From: Elysia chlorotica | Lineage: Eukaryota > Mollusca > Gastropoda > Plakobranchidae | Assembly (NCBI GenBank): GCA_003991915.1 | Contig: RQTK01000891.1 | Location: forward strand, 119,166 to 183,165 | Reading direction: 5' to 3' | Length of the DNA stretch: 64,000 bases | Shown here: positions 36,450-51,200 of the stretch, one piece after another | How positions within the stretch are numbered: position 1 is the first letter of the stretch | Layout: every line of letters begins with the position of its first letter | Program-made: the position numbers and the translations under genes | The notes under the pieces: model-generated | What the model saw: only the letters and a program-made list of their open reading frames with translations | Databases searched by the model: none | What the model was told of the DNA's origin: nothing

Positions 36450-39400
36450 CAGAGACAGAGAGAGACAGAGAGAGAGGGAGATAGAGAGAGATATTTATAT
36501 ATAGAGATAGGCAGGCGAGGGAGGAGAGAAATACAGAGCGACCGAGAGGGAGAGGGATATATATGTACATTAATTAGAGAGAGAGAGAGAGTGAGAAAGA
36601 AAGGGCAAAGGAGGGAGGGAAAAGGGAGACACGTACAGAAAGAGAGAGCATAAACAGAGAAAGACAAATAAAGAAAACTTTAGAGATAGAAAAAGACCAA
36701 TTGAGATGGAAATCTGCTGTTGAATTAGTGTCAACAAATAAGCCTAAGTTTTCATATTATGCACATGAAAGATCAAAGCATTGGAGACGTCTCAGTTTCT
36801 ATTTGTGTAGATGCTATGATACTGGTGCTTTTTAACTAACAAATATTACATAAAGTTATGTAAACATTATTTGCTAAAAACCACCTTGTCCATCAACAGC
36901 CAGTGCATCATTCCGCTTTGCTGAAAACAATTGGGTTTGCCCGTCGAATAAAAAAAAATATTATAGATATAAGTCAGAGCAAATTTACTTTAACACAAGA
37001 TTAATAAGAGAGTGGAACATGAACTTTTTGTTTTCCTTGAATTTGTAGACTGTCAGTAAACCATCCACATTACCAAAAGTTGGGCACAAGCACAAAATAC
37101 ACAAGGGGGACAATGCAGAACAAATTGACTACTGTTTAATAACTGATTCAGCCCTGATTTAAATAATCACCTTGTTTGCATTATAGTCAAAACCTAAAAC
37201 AAAAACAGAATAGAATCTGTTAAGCTTATCTAGTTACCTAGAGAGAAAAAAAAATATTCTGGGATGTTCTTAAAAGATATGGAGATGTTGGGATGAAAAA
37301 AAAAATCTTAAGAAAATACTATACATAATGTTTGATGCTGTTGCAACTAATTCTTGTGAAGTGGAGAAAAATAGATCTTGATCTCAAGGAAGCAAATAGG
37401 ATTTTTTTTTAAAGCCATGCGTGAAAGAGACAAGATACTGGAATACAGCATTCATCACAATATTTATAACCAGTTCATATACTGGAACTTTCATTACTTG
37501 TTCTGTACGAAAATGGGCGCTTCAGGCAATTTGTTTGAATCATACTTTTGATGCAAATCAATGCTTTAGCTATCTAAACTATGGTTTACAAAACAAAATA
37601 ACAATAGTATTACAAAAACTAGTACAATAATGAATATGACGATAGTCCAATATGCAACAAAATTATTAGCGAAAACACGCTGAAATACTCACATGAGTTG
37701 CTGCTGGCTGCAGAGTTGGCCGAGTGAGAGCTCTCCTGTTTGGAGACAGGAATGTGCGACATGGAACCGCCGCGTGAGAACCCACCGGGCCGGGCCTGGA
37801 AGCCGCTGGCGCTGTCCGAGTGGGGCAGCGGACTCATGCTCACCGCCCCCCGACTGGTCACTGAGTTCTGACGCCTGTTGCTTGTTCCTGCATCGGAGAG
37901 TTCCGATGTGGAAGTGGTTAGACCCGCAGGCGCCGTGGTCGAACCGCCGTCCACCCCATTAGATTCTCCGTTGCTCTGAGATATGGACAGTTTGAGAGTG
38001 CTGGGATCGCGCTCCTCCGCCTGTGAAAAAAAAAAATTGGGTTGAAATAGAGATTTAAGACAAATATAAATAGAATGCGGGTCTTAACAATCCTAATGAC
38101 GAGTTGTAAGCTAAAGAGTTGTTGTACTTAGGGCTCTCTACGCATGTATGCCATGAGAGTAGGAAATTCATTCCCCTTCATTTTTCAGTAGTTATAAGTT
38201 GAGAAAAAATTGTAAAAAGTAGGCTGCATTTTAGACTCAGGAATAAGCCAAGCCACATGATCAGAACTGAGGAATAAAAACCCATGGGGTTTTGTTTGAG
38301 AACGAAATAGCAAATTAATAGATTCACAAAATAATACATTTTAAAGTAAATAATTATAAAGAAGGTGGAAAGAATTCTCACAGGAAGTATCAATAATAAA
38401 CCATGAGATAACAAAGCTATAGAATGGTGAGGTAAACCTAATTTATAAGAAATCAAGGTGAATATCTACTGGTGTACTAAGACGCAAATTCTATTTTCTT
38501 TTAAGTTTTCTTGTATAACTGTTCAGAGAAAAAAAAATCATAAATGCTACCTGCCTCATAGGAAATAGTTTGAGTAAGTGCCAGAGAATAAAGAAATCAA
38601 ATAATGGCATAATACAGTACCAAAAACCTGGTTATGTTTCCCTCCAGCACCCTCTCTCGTTTTTTGTTTTTGTTGTTGTTTTTTTTGGTCTATTCCAATA
38701 TGTAAACCACTCCAGGAAAAGTTAACACATATTCAGTCCATTTTATTTTATACCATATTGTAAAAATATTATGCACTGCATTTGAAAGCAAAAAATGACA
38801 AATGAGAGACCATCACTATGAGGCTTTTCTGGATATTGAATTAAAACAAGCAAAGCAGTACATTTAGAATTCATCGAGTTTGGCAGAACACAGATATAAA
38901 GGCAAATGAACGACAGACATAAGGTAGGTAAGAAAAGGCATAACAACTTTGCTATACAAAAAGTACAGTTCTTACGAACAAAGAAAAGAATAATCAAATG
39001 ATATTTCGGCATATTGCTTCAAAAATAATCTTTAAAAAGCTTGCTGGTTGAATTCTTTCGGCAATGGAGGGGAATAATTTCCAAATTCCCTTTCACTTAA
39101 ATGTTTGCTATACCAAAGACAAAGCAGTGGTGAAAGAAGAAAAAGACTTCAAGTAAACAAGCAAAGTGCAAGTTGAGTTGGTATGGCTTTTGTTTCTCAT
39201 GAATTGTGATTTTTACATAGCTATCAACATACAGGATAATCCCTAGGTATAAATAAAAAGATAAAAACTTAAGAAAGGTTGATGACAATAATGTAGAGTA
39301 GGCAGACGCATTTAAAAAGTGGAGTACAGTAACAAACAAAAATGTAAGGACTTAGTGGTGATACTACTTACAGGATTGAGTGGTGTAAACTAAATACCAC

Positions 39401-42400
39401 AATTCAGAGACTTTATTTTCGAGATTATTGACATTGTGCTTTTTTGTTTGAAAATCGTCTACTAGGTTATGTGGCATCTTGGACTGAAGCTAATGTTATG
39501 TGCAGGGAGTTAAACTAAACCTTTAAGATCAATCATGTAAAAAAAAAAAACAATCCATTGAATTTGTACACTAGTACAGTACAGTACATTTCTGAGATTG
39601 TTGTTCAACCTTATTAGAGCAGGCCAACACATTTTTAGCATCTATTGAGGTGTAGTACTTAATGACAGATTTCATTTGTAAAGACTAACTACAGGATAAA
39701 GAAAAAGCTCTAAGTTCCCAATAAATTATTATTTTATTAATTTTTATACTTTTTTGGTTTTATAAACCTATTTGATTTCCCCAAAGATTAAAAGTTCTTT
39801 TTTTAACACTAAAAAAAAAAGATATAAAAAAACAAAAACCCATTGAATTTGTACACTAAACGGAAACTTTGTATGCACAGGAAACTAACTATTGACCAAG
39901 AAATAAAAGCATTATAGCATTAAATATGTTACAGGTTTTAGATCATTTGTTTAACTGTATGAGGAATACTGTTTCTCCTGTGAATAAAAAAGATGTTCAT
40001 ATTCAAGTGACTGATATAGCCAGAACATTCCTGAGCATTTATTGTTAAGAATTAGCCCAAGGCACATAAGAAAAAGAAATGGAGAGCAGATTTTTTTCTC
40101 TCGCTAAATATTACTAAACATCTGCGTATGCTATTATGAAACCTCATTTATTGTGAGAAATATTTTGATATTGCTGCGGCATTGTAAAAAAATAATTATT
40201 AACTGAACCAATGCAGTCTCTGAATATATATACAAATAAAGATATCCCTATCTTTCATAACTAAGCATTTCTATGTGAATACATAAAAAACAAAAAACAT
40301 TATTAAATATCACAGGGCAAAATAATTTCTTTTAATCCTTTGAAAAAGTTTTTTTTTAAGTTCTTGCACCTTTTCTTCCTGAAGAAATAAGGATTTTGCC
40401 TACTTGGGTGAAATAATAATTATATAAGCATAAAATATGACTTTGGAAAATGGTATGATTCTGGAAATCCCTAACACTCTTGCTATGGTATTTTTATCAG
40501 GTTTAAAAATTTCCTAAGACGGAGAAATGCAACAACTTTTCTGCCGTCTCAATATGTTTATGAGTATCTGGTAGTAACAGGATTTCTTCATCAGAGGAGA
40601 ACAATATCTGTGTAAAGAAATATCATATGTAAATACATAAAAGACTTCTATATTATGCTTTAGCAAAGACTAAAAATATACAGTAAAATAATTTTGCCTT
40701 ATGTGCAATCTAGAAGATATCATATAAGGTGCACTGAACACATAACACATTTCAACTAAAAATGAAAACCTACAACAAAGAAGCAGCACAACTATATCTC
40801 GTGATAGGGTTGCAGGATGACAACATAATTAGCAGTAACAAAAATGTCACAAAGAAACTGTCAAAAACATATCGGCAACAGCTAAGAGAATCCTAAGTAA
40901 ACAGAGATCGCAATCATGCAATGACTTACAATGGCTTCCACCTCTGCCACCTCTGTCTCCTGAGGTGGGATTGGTCAAAGAAAATCGAAATAAAAGAATA
41001 AAACAAACCAAAATAAAATCAACCTAAAAGGTGGTGAATACTCAAATTAAATCAATCATAAAAACATCTAAGCAACATAAAATTGAGTGAGTAAACAAAA
41101 TCAATTCTAAATAAAAAATAAAAAAAAAATAATAAAAGAAAAGAACAACTGCCCAGAAAATGTGTGTAGACCTTCTTCTTAGGATAACAAATTGTTCTGC
41201 TTTTAAGAGACAAAAAAATTGTTCTCCTTTTTTAGCACAGTAGCCAAGTGATAAGAGCAATGGCAAGAAAACAGACAGCTTACAAATTCTTAACCATTCA
41301 AGAATTATAATCATGTTAATTTATCATTTTGGGCAGATCTGAACAGAAGAAACGTAGTGAGATAATAAGGTACAACAGATTCAAATCAAAATTATATGAT
41401 GCAGGCATATATATCATAAATGAATAATGCAGGTATGAAGTAAAAACATATATTCACAGCTTACACTTCAAACCAAAATTAAAAAAAAAATTCTACATAA
41501 GGTACATGTAAAAAAAATTATAAAACATAAACCGAGTACATTTATCACCGTCTATATGTCTATATGTAAGTCACAACAGGATTTCAGGAAGTCCAGCACA
41601 AAAGATAAAACTACAAATTAGAAGTGACAAGAATTCTTGTTGTCTGGTAAAAAATGAAACCAAATGAGAACTATCAGTTCATGACATGGTCAGGCCTACA
41701 TTTATTTAATGTGCAGATTTATGATTATCTTGTAGAAATCCTTTTCAGTGCTGGAGTATCAGACGTCAACAAATTTAATTAACACAATGCTTTAAAATAT
41801 GCCATGCAAGATGAAAAATTCCATGTTCCAGTGATGAAAAACCTTCATGTTTTGACCAACTCATTAGGACGTCCAGTCCAAGAAGATTGGACAAAGATCT
41901 AACATACAGGTCTCACTCACCGTAACTTCCTCTTCAAAATCTTCTGTCAGGATCTCCAGTTGTTGTGTGTGTTTCTCCACTAAACTCAGCTGGTATGCGA
42001 TTGGATTGTACAGGGCTTTTGCATATTCTAAAGGAAAAAAAAAAAAAATAATAAGATAATATTTAGTGAGGTAAGAACATTTTTATGCCAGCTGCCCACA
42101 AAATATCAAAAGGTATATCGAAGACTAGAAAACAAATTGCAAGATTTACACCAATGGTGTTTAATGGTTTACGCAACTTTCTTTTATCAATCAAATATAT
42201 GAATCTGTGGAGGGGTCTGAAAAATTGACAAGAAACAAGTGGATAAAGAATATATGCTGGTTTAAGACAGTAAAAAAATAGAAAGAAGAGAAAGAACTTT
42301 TTTCAAAGAAATAGCCTACAATTACAGTCTAAAGTCTTATCAACGTTTGCTTTTATGGATTATCGCTCAAAAAGCCCAAATAAAAGAGAAAAAAATCATC

Positions 42401-45400
42401 CCAATCCTTGCAACTCACCAGCCAACGCGTCAGGTACATAATCCTTTACAACAATATGAACAAACAGCGTGGCTGTGAGAAGGGGCTGGTTGCTCTCGTT
42501 ACGCAGTGGAATGTGACGATAGCCCGGGCGCAGGCCCTCTACTGGCAGGATACGATGGCCAATCAGGGATCTGCTTTGGTCTTCATACACCCCAATACGC
42601 ACAATGGCCAGGTTTGGCAGCACTACCTGAAGAGGGGGAGTTAAAAAATGATGTAAAGTTGGGAGGAATGTATATTGAATGTATTGATAGAGAACATGAA
42701 TTAAAACGGTTTGTTGTCAAATAGAAAATTTTTAAAAATTACATTTCTAATAACTCTAGTAATACACGTACATTTGTTACAATTTTCATACTTTCATCAT
42801 GGAACATTTAGAACTATAAGGCAATATTTTCTTTTCTATATTGTTATGTTGTAAATATATTTTAAAAGCTATTTTTTATTCCCGATTTGTGTATTTTTCA
42901 TACACAATACTCCGGAAGAATTAGTTGTGTTGCAGATGTCATCTTTAAAATTGCGGGAAACCAATGTTTTTATCACTTTAGTATTGAACAACATTTTGTT
43001 TTTGCATAAACAGAAATATAAAAAACAAACACATATATCCTTTAACAAACGAAGATGGAAGTTACAATTCAAGACACAATGTAATACAAGCAGAAGTGTT
43101 TGTAATCTCAAACGACAAATCAAGCTAATTTCTCAAGAACTAGGTAAAGATATTTTTCCTTGGCCCACCTTCTTGAAAATAAAAGGTGGCTCATTGTAAA
43201 CAGGATTGATGCCATTGTTGGGTACTGTCTTTGTGCGATACTTCTTTCTCACTGTGTCTGTGGGCAGACCATACATGTCTACCTCAACATAGGTGCCGAC
43301 TTTCTTGTCTGAGAGAAGTTGTCCTGAGATAATCTGATTTGGAATGCAAAGAGTTGTTAGTCCCCCCAAAAACCATTTGCAATTGACATATTAGAGTTAT
43401 ATAAGAGCTGCATAAATATGATATAGTTGATCACAGAAAAGATTTTTGTCAACCATTTGTAGAAGAGATATATCAAAAACTTTAAAAAGAGAACTATAAG
43501 TCTGGACATATCAATGAAAACGGAAAGAAACGCATTTTAAATTTTAAAACAACATTAACTTTAAGAACAAAAAGTTCTATCGCAAAAAATTCATTTTACA
43601 TTGAATTCATGTTTCATTTATGGTTGTTTACCTTTCGATATAGCAACTTCCTTTGTTATGTTATTACATTTTATGTATATTTTTTCACACACTTGGTAAC
43701 AGTAACTTCAAAACAAATTCTGAAATCTTCTTACCTCCACAGAGACAGTTCCAGCAATGATGCCATCCACAGTGGACTCAGCGAATGGGTCAAAGTGTCT
43801 GTCCGGCCGGCGCATGAAATCAGGTTTTAAAATATAGCCTGTGCGTCCGTTGTACTCAAAGATGCCCAGATTCACCTGCATTGCCAGATCTAGTGCAAGT
43901 ATTTAAGGAAACAAATGGGAGGGGGTCAGTATATTGAGGGGTGTGAAAGATACAAATTAGCTATTAGGCTTTATCCTGAGAGAGAGGAGTGATAAAGAGA
44001 GATATAGGGTGATAAAAAGATAGAGAGAAGTACAAACCAAGACAGAAAGATACAGACAGACAGGCAGAGAGGGACAGGAATGGAGGAAAACAGGCAAAAA
44101 AGAACATGCTAGCAACCAATTTTTGAGACCTGGCTTCAACTCACCGAGCGTCTGAAAGTTTAGGGCCACCAACTGGCAGCCAGCATTCCAGAAAACTTGT
44201 GGCATGAAGTTGCTGGAGTCCACTCGGGTACCGCGGGGATAGATACGGCTCATCTGACGCTTGTTGTAGCTAGAGGGGGAGATATATTACATTACAATAC
44301 ATATTACCTTAAGACGTAGGATGCATTTATTATTTGAATCGGAAATTAACAATTCTCAAGAAAGGACTAAAATATCCAGTCATTTTAGAGTAATACAGAA
44401 GGGTAGATACATAAGGTAGTAATATTGCCTTAAGTCACATCATGTTTACGTTACAGTTAAACTTGGACATTTTGTATTTCTTAGGAAATATTCAGTCTTT
44501 CTCAAGTAATTCGTTTTTGATTTAAAAAAAAAAAACACACTTGAAAATGACTTAATAATTTAGGCACTTCATGAGAGGGACTGATTTCTGGGTTTGAGTG
44601 TAACATACTGTGCAGAATGTAATTAGTGCATGCATCATTTTTTTTACTTATTGAACTATGCACATTTAAATAATGAGTTAACAATGCAAACTGACAAAAA
44701 AAACTAACTTACTTGACAAATTCTACAGGGAATTCTTTTAGTAGAGATGTGCCTTGAGTCTCTACAAAGGATGTTATCTCATAGCTTCTTTTCCTCTCTG
44801 AAAGCACGAAAAAGAAAATGTTCCCGTCAATTTTCAATCTTTTCAAGGAATAAGCATACCCAATTCAATTGACCCACAAGAATGCTGGATCGGGTATCAT
44901 ACATATAAATTGTTTAAGCATATGAAAAAAAGTAGGGCACAAAATGCTGTTTACACTGTGTGATGTGGAATTTCAAGAGTTAAAATAGATGCGAGGTATC
45001 TTAACATCCATCTCAGTAATTCCAATTTCCATTAACAGTATCCCTCAAATTAATTGAACAAAATATTGAATTCCCAATGAAAAATACTAAATCTTTAACA
45101 TTATGCCTCCCACCAAGTGCAAATCTGCACATATGTATCAAGGCTTTTGACTCTTGATAAACTTTCTCTCCTGAACAATCCCCATTTGAGTTCTCTACTA
45201 AAAAAAAAAGTATAATACTATTCCCTTCTTTTATCTGATTATAAAAGCTAAACTTAATGATCACACTGATTGAAATTAATAAGGGTATCTTTAATTCAGT
45301 TTATATCCTATATTAAACGACTTTGGTGAAAGAAAAGAAAAAAAGACCACACTAAAACAATGGGATATGAGGTTTCTCTCACTCTCCGAGGCGTCAAATG

Positions 45401-48218
45401 TGTGGAAGTGAACAGGCTGGATGTAGTTCACCAACAACGACATCTCCATAGCAGCTGAAGCTTCTTTACCTGCTGTACCCTGCAAATGTGAGACCAAAAC
45501 AGATTCAAACTCTTTCTCAAATTTTATTTTAATTAATGTTTGTGAGGATTCATAAGGTCTGGGAATAGTCCTCAAATGAGGGTAGTGTTTTTTTTTAACA
45601 TTCTTTGTAATAAGTCAGATCTAAATTATGACTCAAAAAGATGGTTCAACTTACAATCAGATTATCCAAAAGGTTCATACGAGGAACCAAATATTACTTT
45701 TATTTTAGCTTTTCGTATTTGTTTCAGACCTCCTTTTGGAGGAATTTATGTCTAAAAAACAACACTGACCTTATCCCTCTTCATTCTTTGCCTTCTCTTT
45801 TTCTCTTCCTCAGTGAGAGCCTTTTTCTGTTTCTTCTTCATCTTTTCTTTCTCATCTTCTGTCATGGTGTCTTCATCTTCTTCACTGTCTGATGAATCCG
45901 AGTCACTGTCAAAGTTATCGTCACCATCTTTGGAGCTGAGTTCCGTAGTCTCTGTGCCTTCACTAGAAACAAAGAGATCGGGTAATACTCAGTGAGGCAT
46001 CTTCAATTTTAACAGGGTCAGGCTTGCAGTTATTGTAACATTTTCTCTTAACGTACACATTCTTTTAAATGTTAAAGGTGCCTTTTTTCTTTTTTTTTTA
46101 AATTTTGGTTTTTATTTATAAATTTGCATAATTTATGATCAAGTGTGTACATGGATAAGGGGTTTTATGTTGTTTAGCGTTGACTCAGGTACTCTTAAAG
46201 TTTGCTTACAGGAGCAGTATTAGAAACTTCAAAGTAATGAAAGATTAGCTGCAAATGTTTAAAGGCAAATATTTCTTTTAGTCTGGTTCGAAACCTGCAG
46301 TGAGTTTGAGTAAAAAAAAAAAAATTGAGTTTAGAAACTAGTATGAAAGATAAATTGCAAAGATGGGACAAAAGAAACCCAACAAAATAGTAAATTGTTT
46401 GTAGGCCTATTACTTGCTAAAAAAAAATTCATGATATAAAAAAATAGAAGCTAACTTAAATCAAAATCATAAGTTTTCATATAGTAAGGGCCATACCAAA
46501 GCTCACTTTTTCTAATATAATTATCATTTTAGCAAATTCATTACTAAAATCTTGTCACAGAACTAGCATATTGGCCTTAATCATTATTTTCAAGTTTAGA
46601 AGTGACAAACTTATTTACTCTGATATTAATTTAATCATTATTTTCAAGTTTAGAAGTGACAAACTTATTTACTCTGATATTAATTTAACCTGAAATTTAC
46701 TATTGTTTGGCTTGTCGATTGGAAACAAAGTACAGCATTTTAATTTTAACATCACCGTGAGATAAATACTTATCTTGCAAACATATTTTTTTTTAGCCAA
46801 TGTTAATAAAAAAAACATATCAACTTGCTAGCCCATTGAGAACACTGTCATTTTTGCTGATTTAGACATAATCAATAACTACTGTTTTATTTCCTTATTT
46901 CTGCTATAAATTGGACACAAGTATCAAATAACATAACATATATACTATTTTGTGCATTTTCAATCAAAAAGTTTAGCTAGATAGATAAAATTCTTACCTA
47001 TACACTGATATATCACTTGCATTTCGGCATAGGTGTCATTTATACTTTTAAAAATAAAACTTATACATATGAGTTTTATGAGAGACCAGACCTGCATATG
47101 GAGAGGTTCTTCTCCAGAGCGATCCTGTTGGGGGACTTGGGCGCGGGCTGCTCGGGGGGAGGCGCTGGGGAGCTGCAGGTCGTGGCAGCCGGAGATGACG
47201 TCGGGGAACCGGACTGGGGAGAAGTTCCAAGCTGATCTGGCGGCGAGGTGGACAGGAGAGGTTCCGTGGCGCTTCCGTTGGTCGGTGATTCCGGTATCGC
47301 AGGAGCCGTGCTGTCTGTGGCTGCAGGGCTGGGAGGGATGGTCATCTCCACGCCCTCCTCCACCTCGGACAGTCTCGGTTTTGGGAGCCCGTCAGCGCCA
47401 GTGTTGGCCGACTGTTTTTGACGCAGTCGTTTCGACATGTTCTGAGCTGGATGACCAGAGCAGAGGGTCAAGGAGAGTTCCAATGGCGGGATTGTGGGAA
47501 TAGATACAAAAGAGTTGTTGCAGCATCAAACCAGCATGAAAAAAGGGCATGAAAATTGTTAATAACTACATAAAAATATAAATTTGAGTTTACGTAATTA
47601 TTAATACAAGTAACTGTTTTAAAAGATTCAAATTATTAAAACTTAGATTGGATATGGATATCTGACGATCACAACATAAAATAGCAATAAAGCAGAGTAT
47701 TTTAGAATGGTGAATTTTTTTTTATAGTTAATTGAGCTTTGCCTCAATCTATGATAAAGGTTTTTAATTTGTTATTGTACTTTTTAGTATGTAACAAAGT
47801 AAATTAATTGATATTAAGATCATGATCCTTAAATTATAAATATTGTATGTAGGCTACTGCCCAGCAGTTATAACAGAACTTTTAGGTATTGGACATATTT
47901 TACTGTCATTTTGATATTTTCACCCCCTACAAAAGGATGAAAATAAGGGAACATAAATTCTTGTTCAGGGTTTTGGATATTGATAACAAAGATATAGTTT
48001 CCTCAAAGCAAAATCATTTTCTTGATGCACACATTTTTGTAAGACTCAAAATTAAGCAATCCATTTATGCTCACTTTGCTCGTCAAATTCATTTAGTTGA
48101 ATTATAACATGTTAAAATAAAGTGAAAACGTGTCAGAAGAATACAAAAGATTTGTTTTGGGCGTGGGGAGTGGTTGGGGGGGAGAGATAGATAGATAGAT
48201 AGATAGAAAAATGGATAA

Positions 48219-48299
<81 letters not shown>

Positions 48300-51200
48300 A
48301 CGGTAGACAGATAAATAAAGATACAGAGAGAGAGAGAGAGATAAAAAGACAAATTGCAAGAGAGAAAGACAGGGCTTGGGGGTGAAGGAGAAGGTTTGGT
48401 GTTGGCGCAATTTAAGTACATGTATGAAGAAAAAAAGAAAAATTGTCAGCACCACTTGTCTATGTCTGAAGGAGAGAGGGTTTAGCTTAATATTTAGTAC
48501 TTATTGCAAAGCCTAACATTTTATACACTAAACAGGATCTTGTACCTTTAGCTTTGTTGCACAAGGATAACACTTTACAGGATACTGCTTGTTATCTAGC
48601 AAATCAATTAACATATTTGTTGCATTGAACAAAGGGTTTGATTAGCAAGCAGGGGATTTCAAATGGGATGTAGGCGATGGTGTTGTGGATGAGGCGGCGG
48701 ACAAATCCAAAAAGCTATTAAGATATTTTTTACATTTTCTGGTCCATCGATTCATTGCTTGCATAGATTGCGCAGGGATGTAGGCTCTTTCTAGTGCTGC
48801 AAAGATTTTTATCAGATCATGGACAAATAGCGACTATGTGTCAGTTCATGTGGGGAGAAAAGATCAAATCGCAAAGTGAGACAAAGATGATAGAATGAAA
48901 TAGGAAGATTTTATTTAATAAGAACAGGATTGTTAATCCAACAAATTCAAGTGATTTAGAGTGAAAATTAAAAAGAAAAAATGTATGTGATCTGTAATAG
49001 AAAGAATTGCTCTTTTTCATCATAATGTTAAAAGTGAAAGGAATTCCATAAAGAAGACTGTAAGGAAAAGATTGTGAAAAGTATTTCTTAATTTTCAAAC
49101 AACATATATATTAAAATTAATTTTGTTATCAAGCAAGAGCGAAATATTACACACGTTGTTTTGAAGGCAATGAGTCTGGGAGTAAACCATTTATGGCAGT
49201 GGACCAATTGAATCAAAGTGTGAGAGAAATGTTTTTCAAACTAGTGATGGCTTTCATGATTTTGTGAAAAGAGCAGACTTTCAAATCTTCTCAGCTCTAT
49301 GATGTTAAAAAAGTCACTTCAAAGGCAAGAAGAAAATGTATTAATTGAAACCAAGGTCTGCCTTGCACTCACTTTATACCTTTCTTTTTAGCTGGAGAAA
49401 AATTACAACCGATGACAATGGTGAATAGTGGTTAAAAACTATTCAATAATCTGTAGGCTAATTCATTCTTACATTGCCTACAGCACTATGCTCTCGCATT
49501 ACTAAATGACTATTAGTATTTGGCTTTCAGTACAGAAATATTGATTCTGTATAAATGAAAATTATATTTAAAAGAATGATTGTTGTTAATATTTCTCTAA
49601 ACACTTTACAGACCTTTTGCATGTTTCTCTGTCAATTAAGAAAAAGAGAGAGCGATAAGGGCATGCAATTTTGGGACCATCTAAATCCCATATAGAAAAA
49701 AGGTCTAAAATTATTACTATAAACTCTCATCGTGATTGAATGAAACTTAAAGGCAAATAAATAAAGCAAACTTTTTCACCAAGGAATTTGATTCATCACA
49801 ATAAAAACAAAAAAAAACAAAAACAAATCATCTTTTTTCCCACTCTATAATGTGATAAAATGAAACAGGCCTTTATGTTTTCAAGGATTGGCAGAATATA
49901 CTTAAACAATCATTTGATTGACACTTTCAATAATACGTTTGAAAAAAAAAAAAACACCCTAAAACCCCCTAAACTGGCTGATTAGTATGATGTGAGCAGA
50001 TCTAAAAAGAATCTTGTATTCGAAAAGTTTGTTTTGGTTTATCACATCACTTTTGGGATATGATAGTCAGTTATTCGCAAAAGCCAAATATCAATGTCAG
50101 TTTATCACTCACTAAACTATCAATTTTCTATAAGCACTGATTCGCTCCCATTCTACTTTATTAACGATATTGTTGTATTGTGAGTGGTTAGAACTGGAGA
50201 GGAAAAAATGTGCTGCTAAATTTTTTTTTATGGCTTCCTTTAATACAACCAAGCAAACATATTGTTTTATTCGTACTAACGCACCAAAAATTGCTTCCTA
50301 GGCACACTTGATAAAATGAAGAGTTTGATGATTTTGCAATTGGCCATATAAACGATCTTTTTATATATATATATTCAAATTTACTAGCCTTTTATCCCAA
50401 AATGTAGTGTTTATGGTTTATCAACTGCATAGGCCTACAAGTGCCTCAAATGTTGAACCAAATGTGTGTGTGTGTTTTTTTTTTAATAGAAATAAGCCAG
50501 TTCAATAGAAGATAAAAGTGCGACATGCAATAATAAAATGTAATATCCCCTTATGCCACCATGCAGAGTTACAGTGTGAACCAAGCTCTAAATGCCCTTT
50601 CTGTGCAGTTAAAGTAGATACAAATAATTATATCAAATCATGGGATACTTCAGAAATTTGATTTTAATCTAAGAAATAAAAAATGACCAAAATATTTTTT
50701 TTTTGTGGCAAATTTGAAAAAAGAGTTTTATCATTGAGATATACAATTTCTCAACAATTGACCAGAATCTTTGAAGAAAACACAAATTCCCATAAGTGAA
50801 TTATTAGTTTTTATTTTAGGCCTGGTTCTTTCTGTCTTTATCATAAACTTAAAAATTTTGTGTTGAACAGAATTTTAAATAACGGATTTCTGCCACGACA
50901 TGACTTTTCATATAAAAAAAAAGGCTTCTTTAAAGGTTATGATACTTTTTCGCTTATACCACTTTAGTAATGCGAATGTCTAAAACAAAATTTAACCGAT
51001 CCAAAAGCCAAATATCCTCTAACTTAAAAAAAAATATTAAAGAGATGAATAAATATGTAAAAGAAGAGGGATTAAAAGCAACCATGTTTTGAAAATCATG
51101 CTTACCTCTGTTTTTCCTAGAGGTTTTCTCTAAATAGAACAAACACGAGAGAGAGAAAATGCAAAGATTGACAAAACAACACCAGCAAGCAAAACAGTGT

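Noticed and set aside
37693..37962. Plus-strand frame opposite the Ser-rich tether exon
   Set aside because: It is the antisense shadow of a real exon on the minus strand.
47033..47503. Plus-strand open frame opposite a PLC beta linker exon
   Set aside because: It is the antisense shadow of a GC-rich coding exon; the minus strand fits the splice phases of PLC beta.
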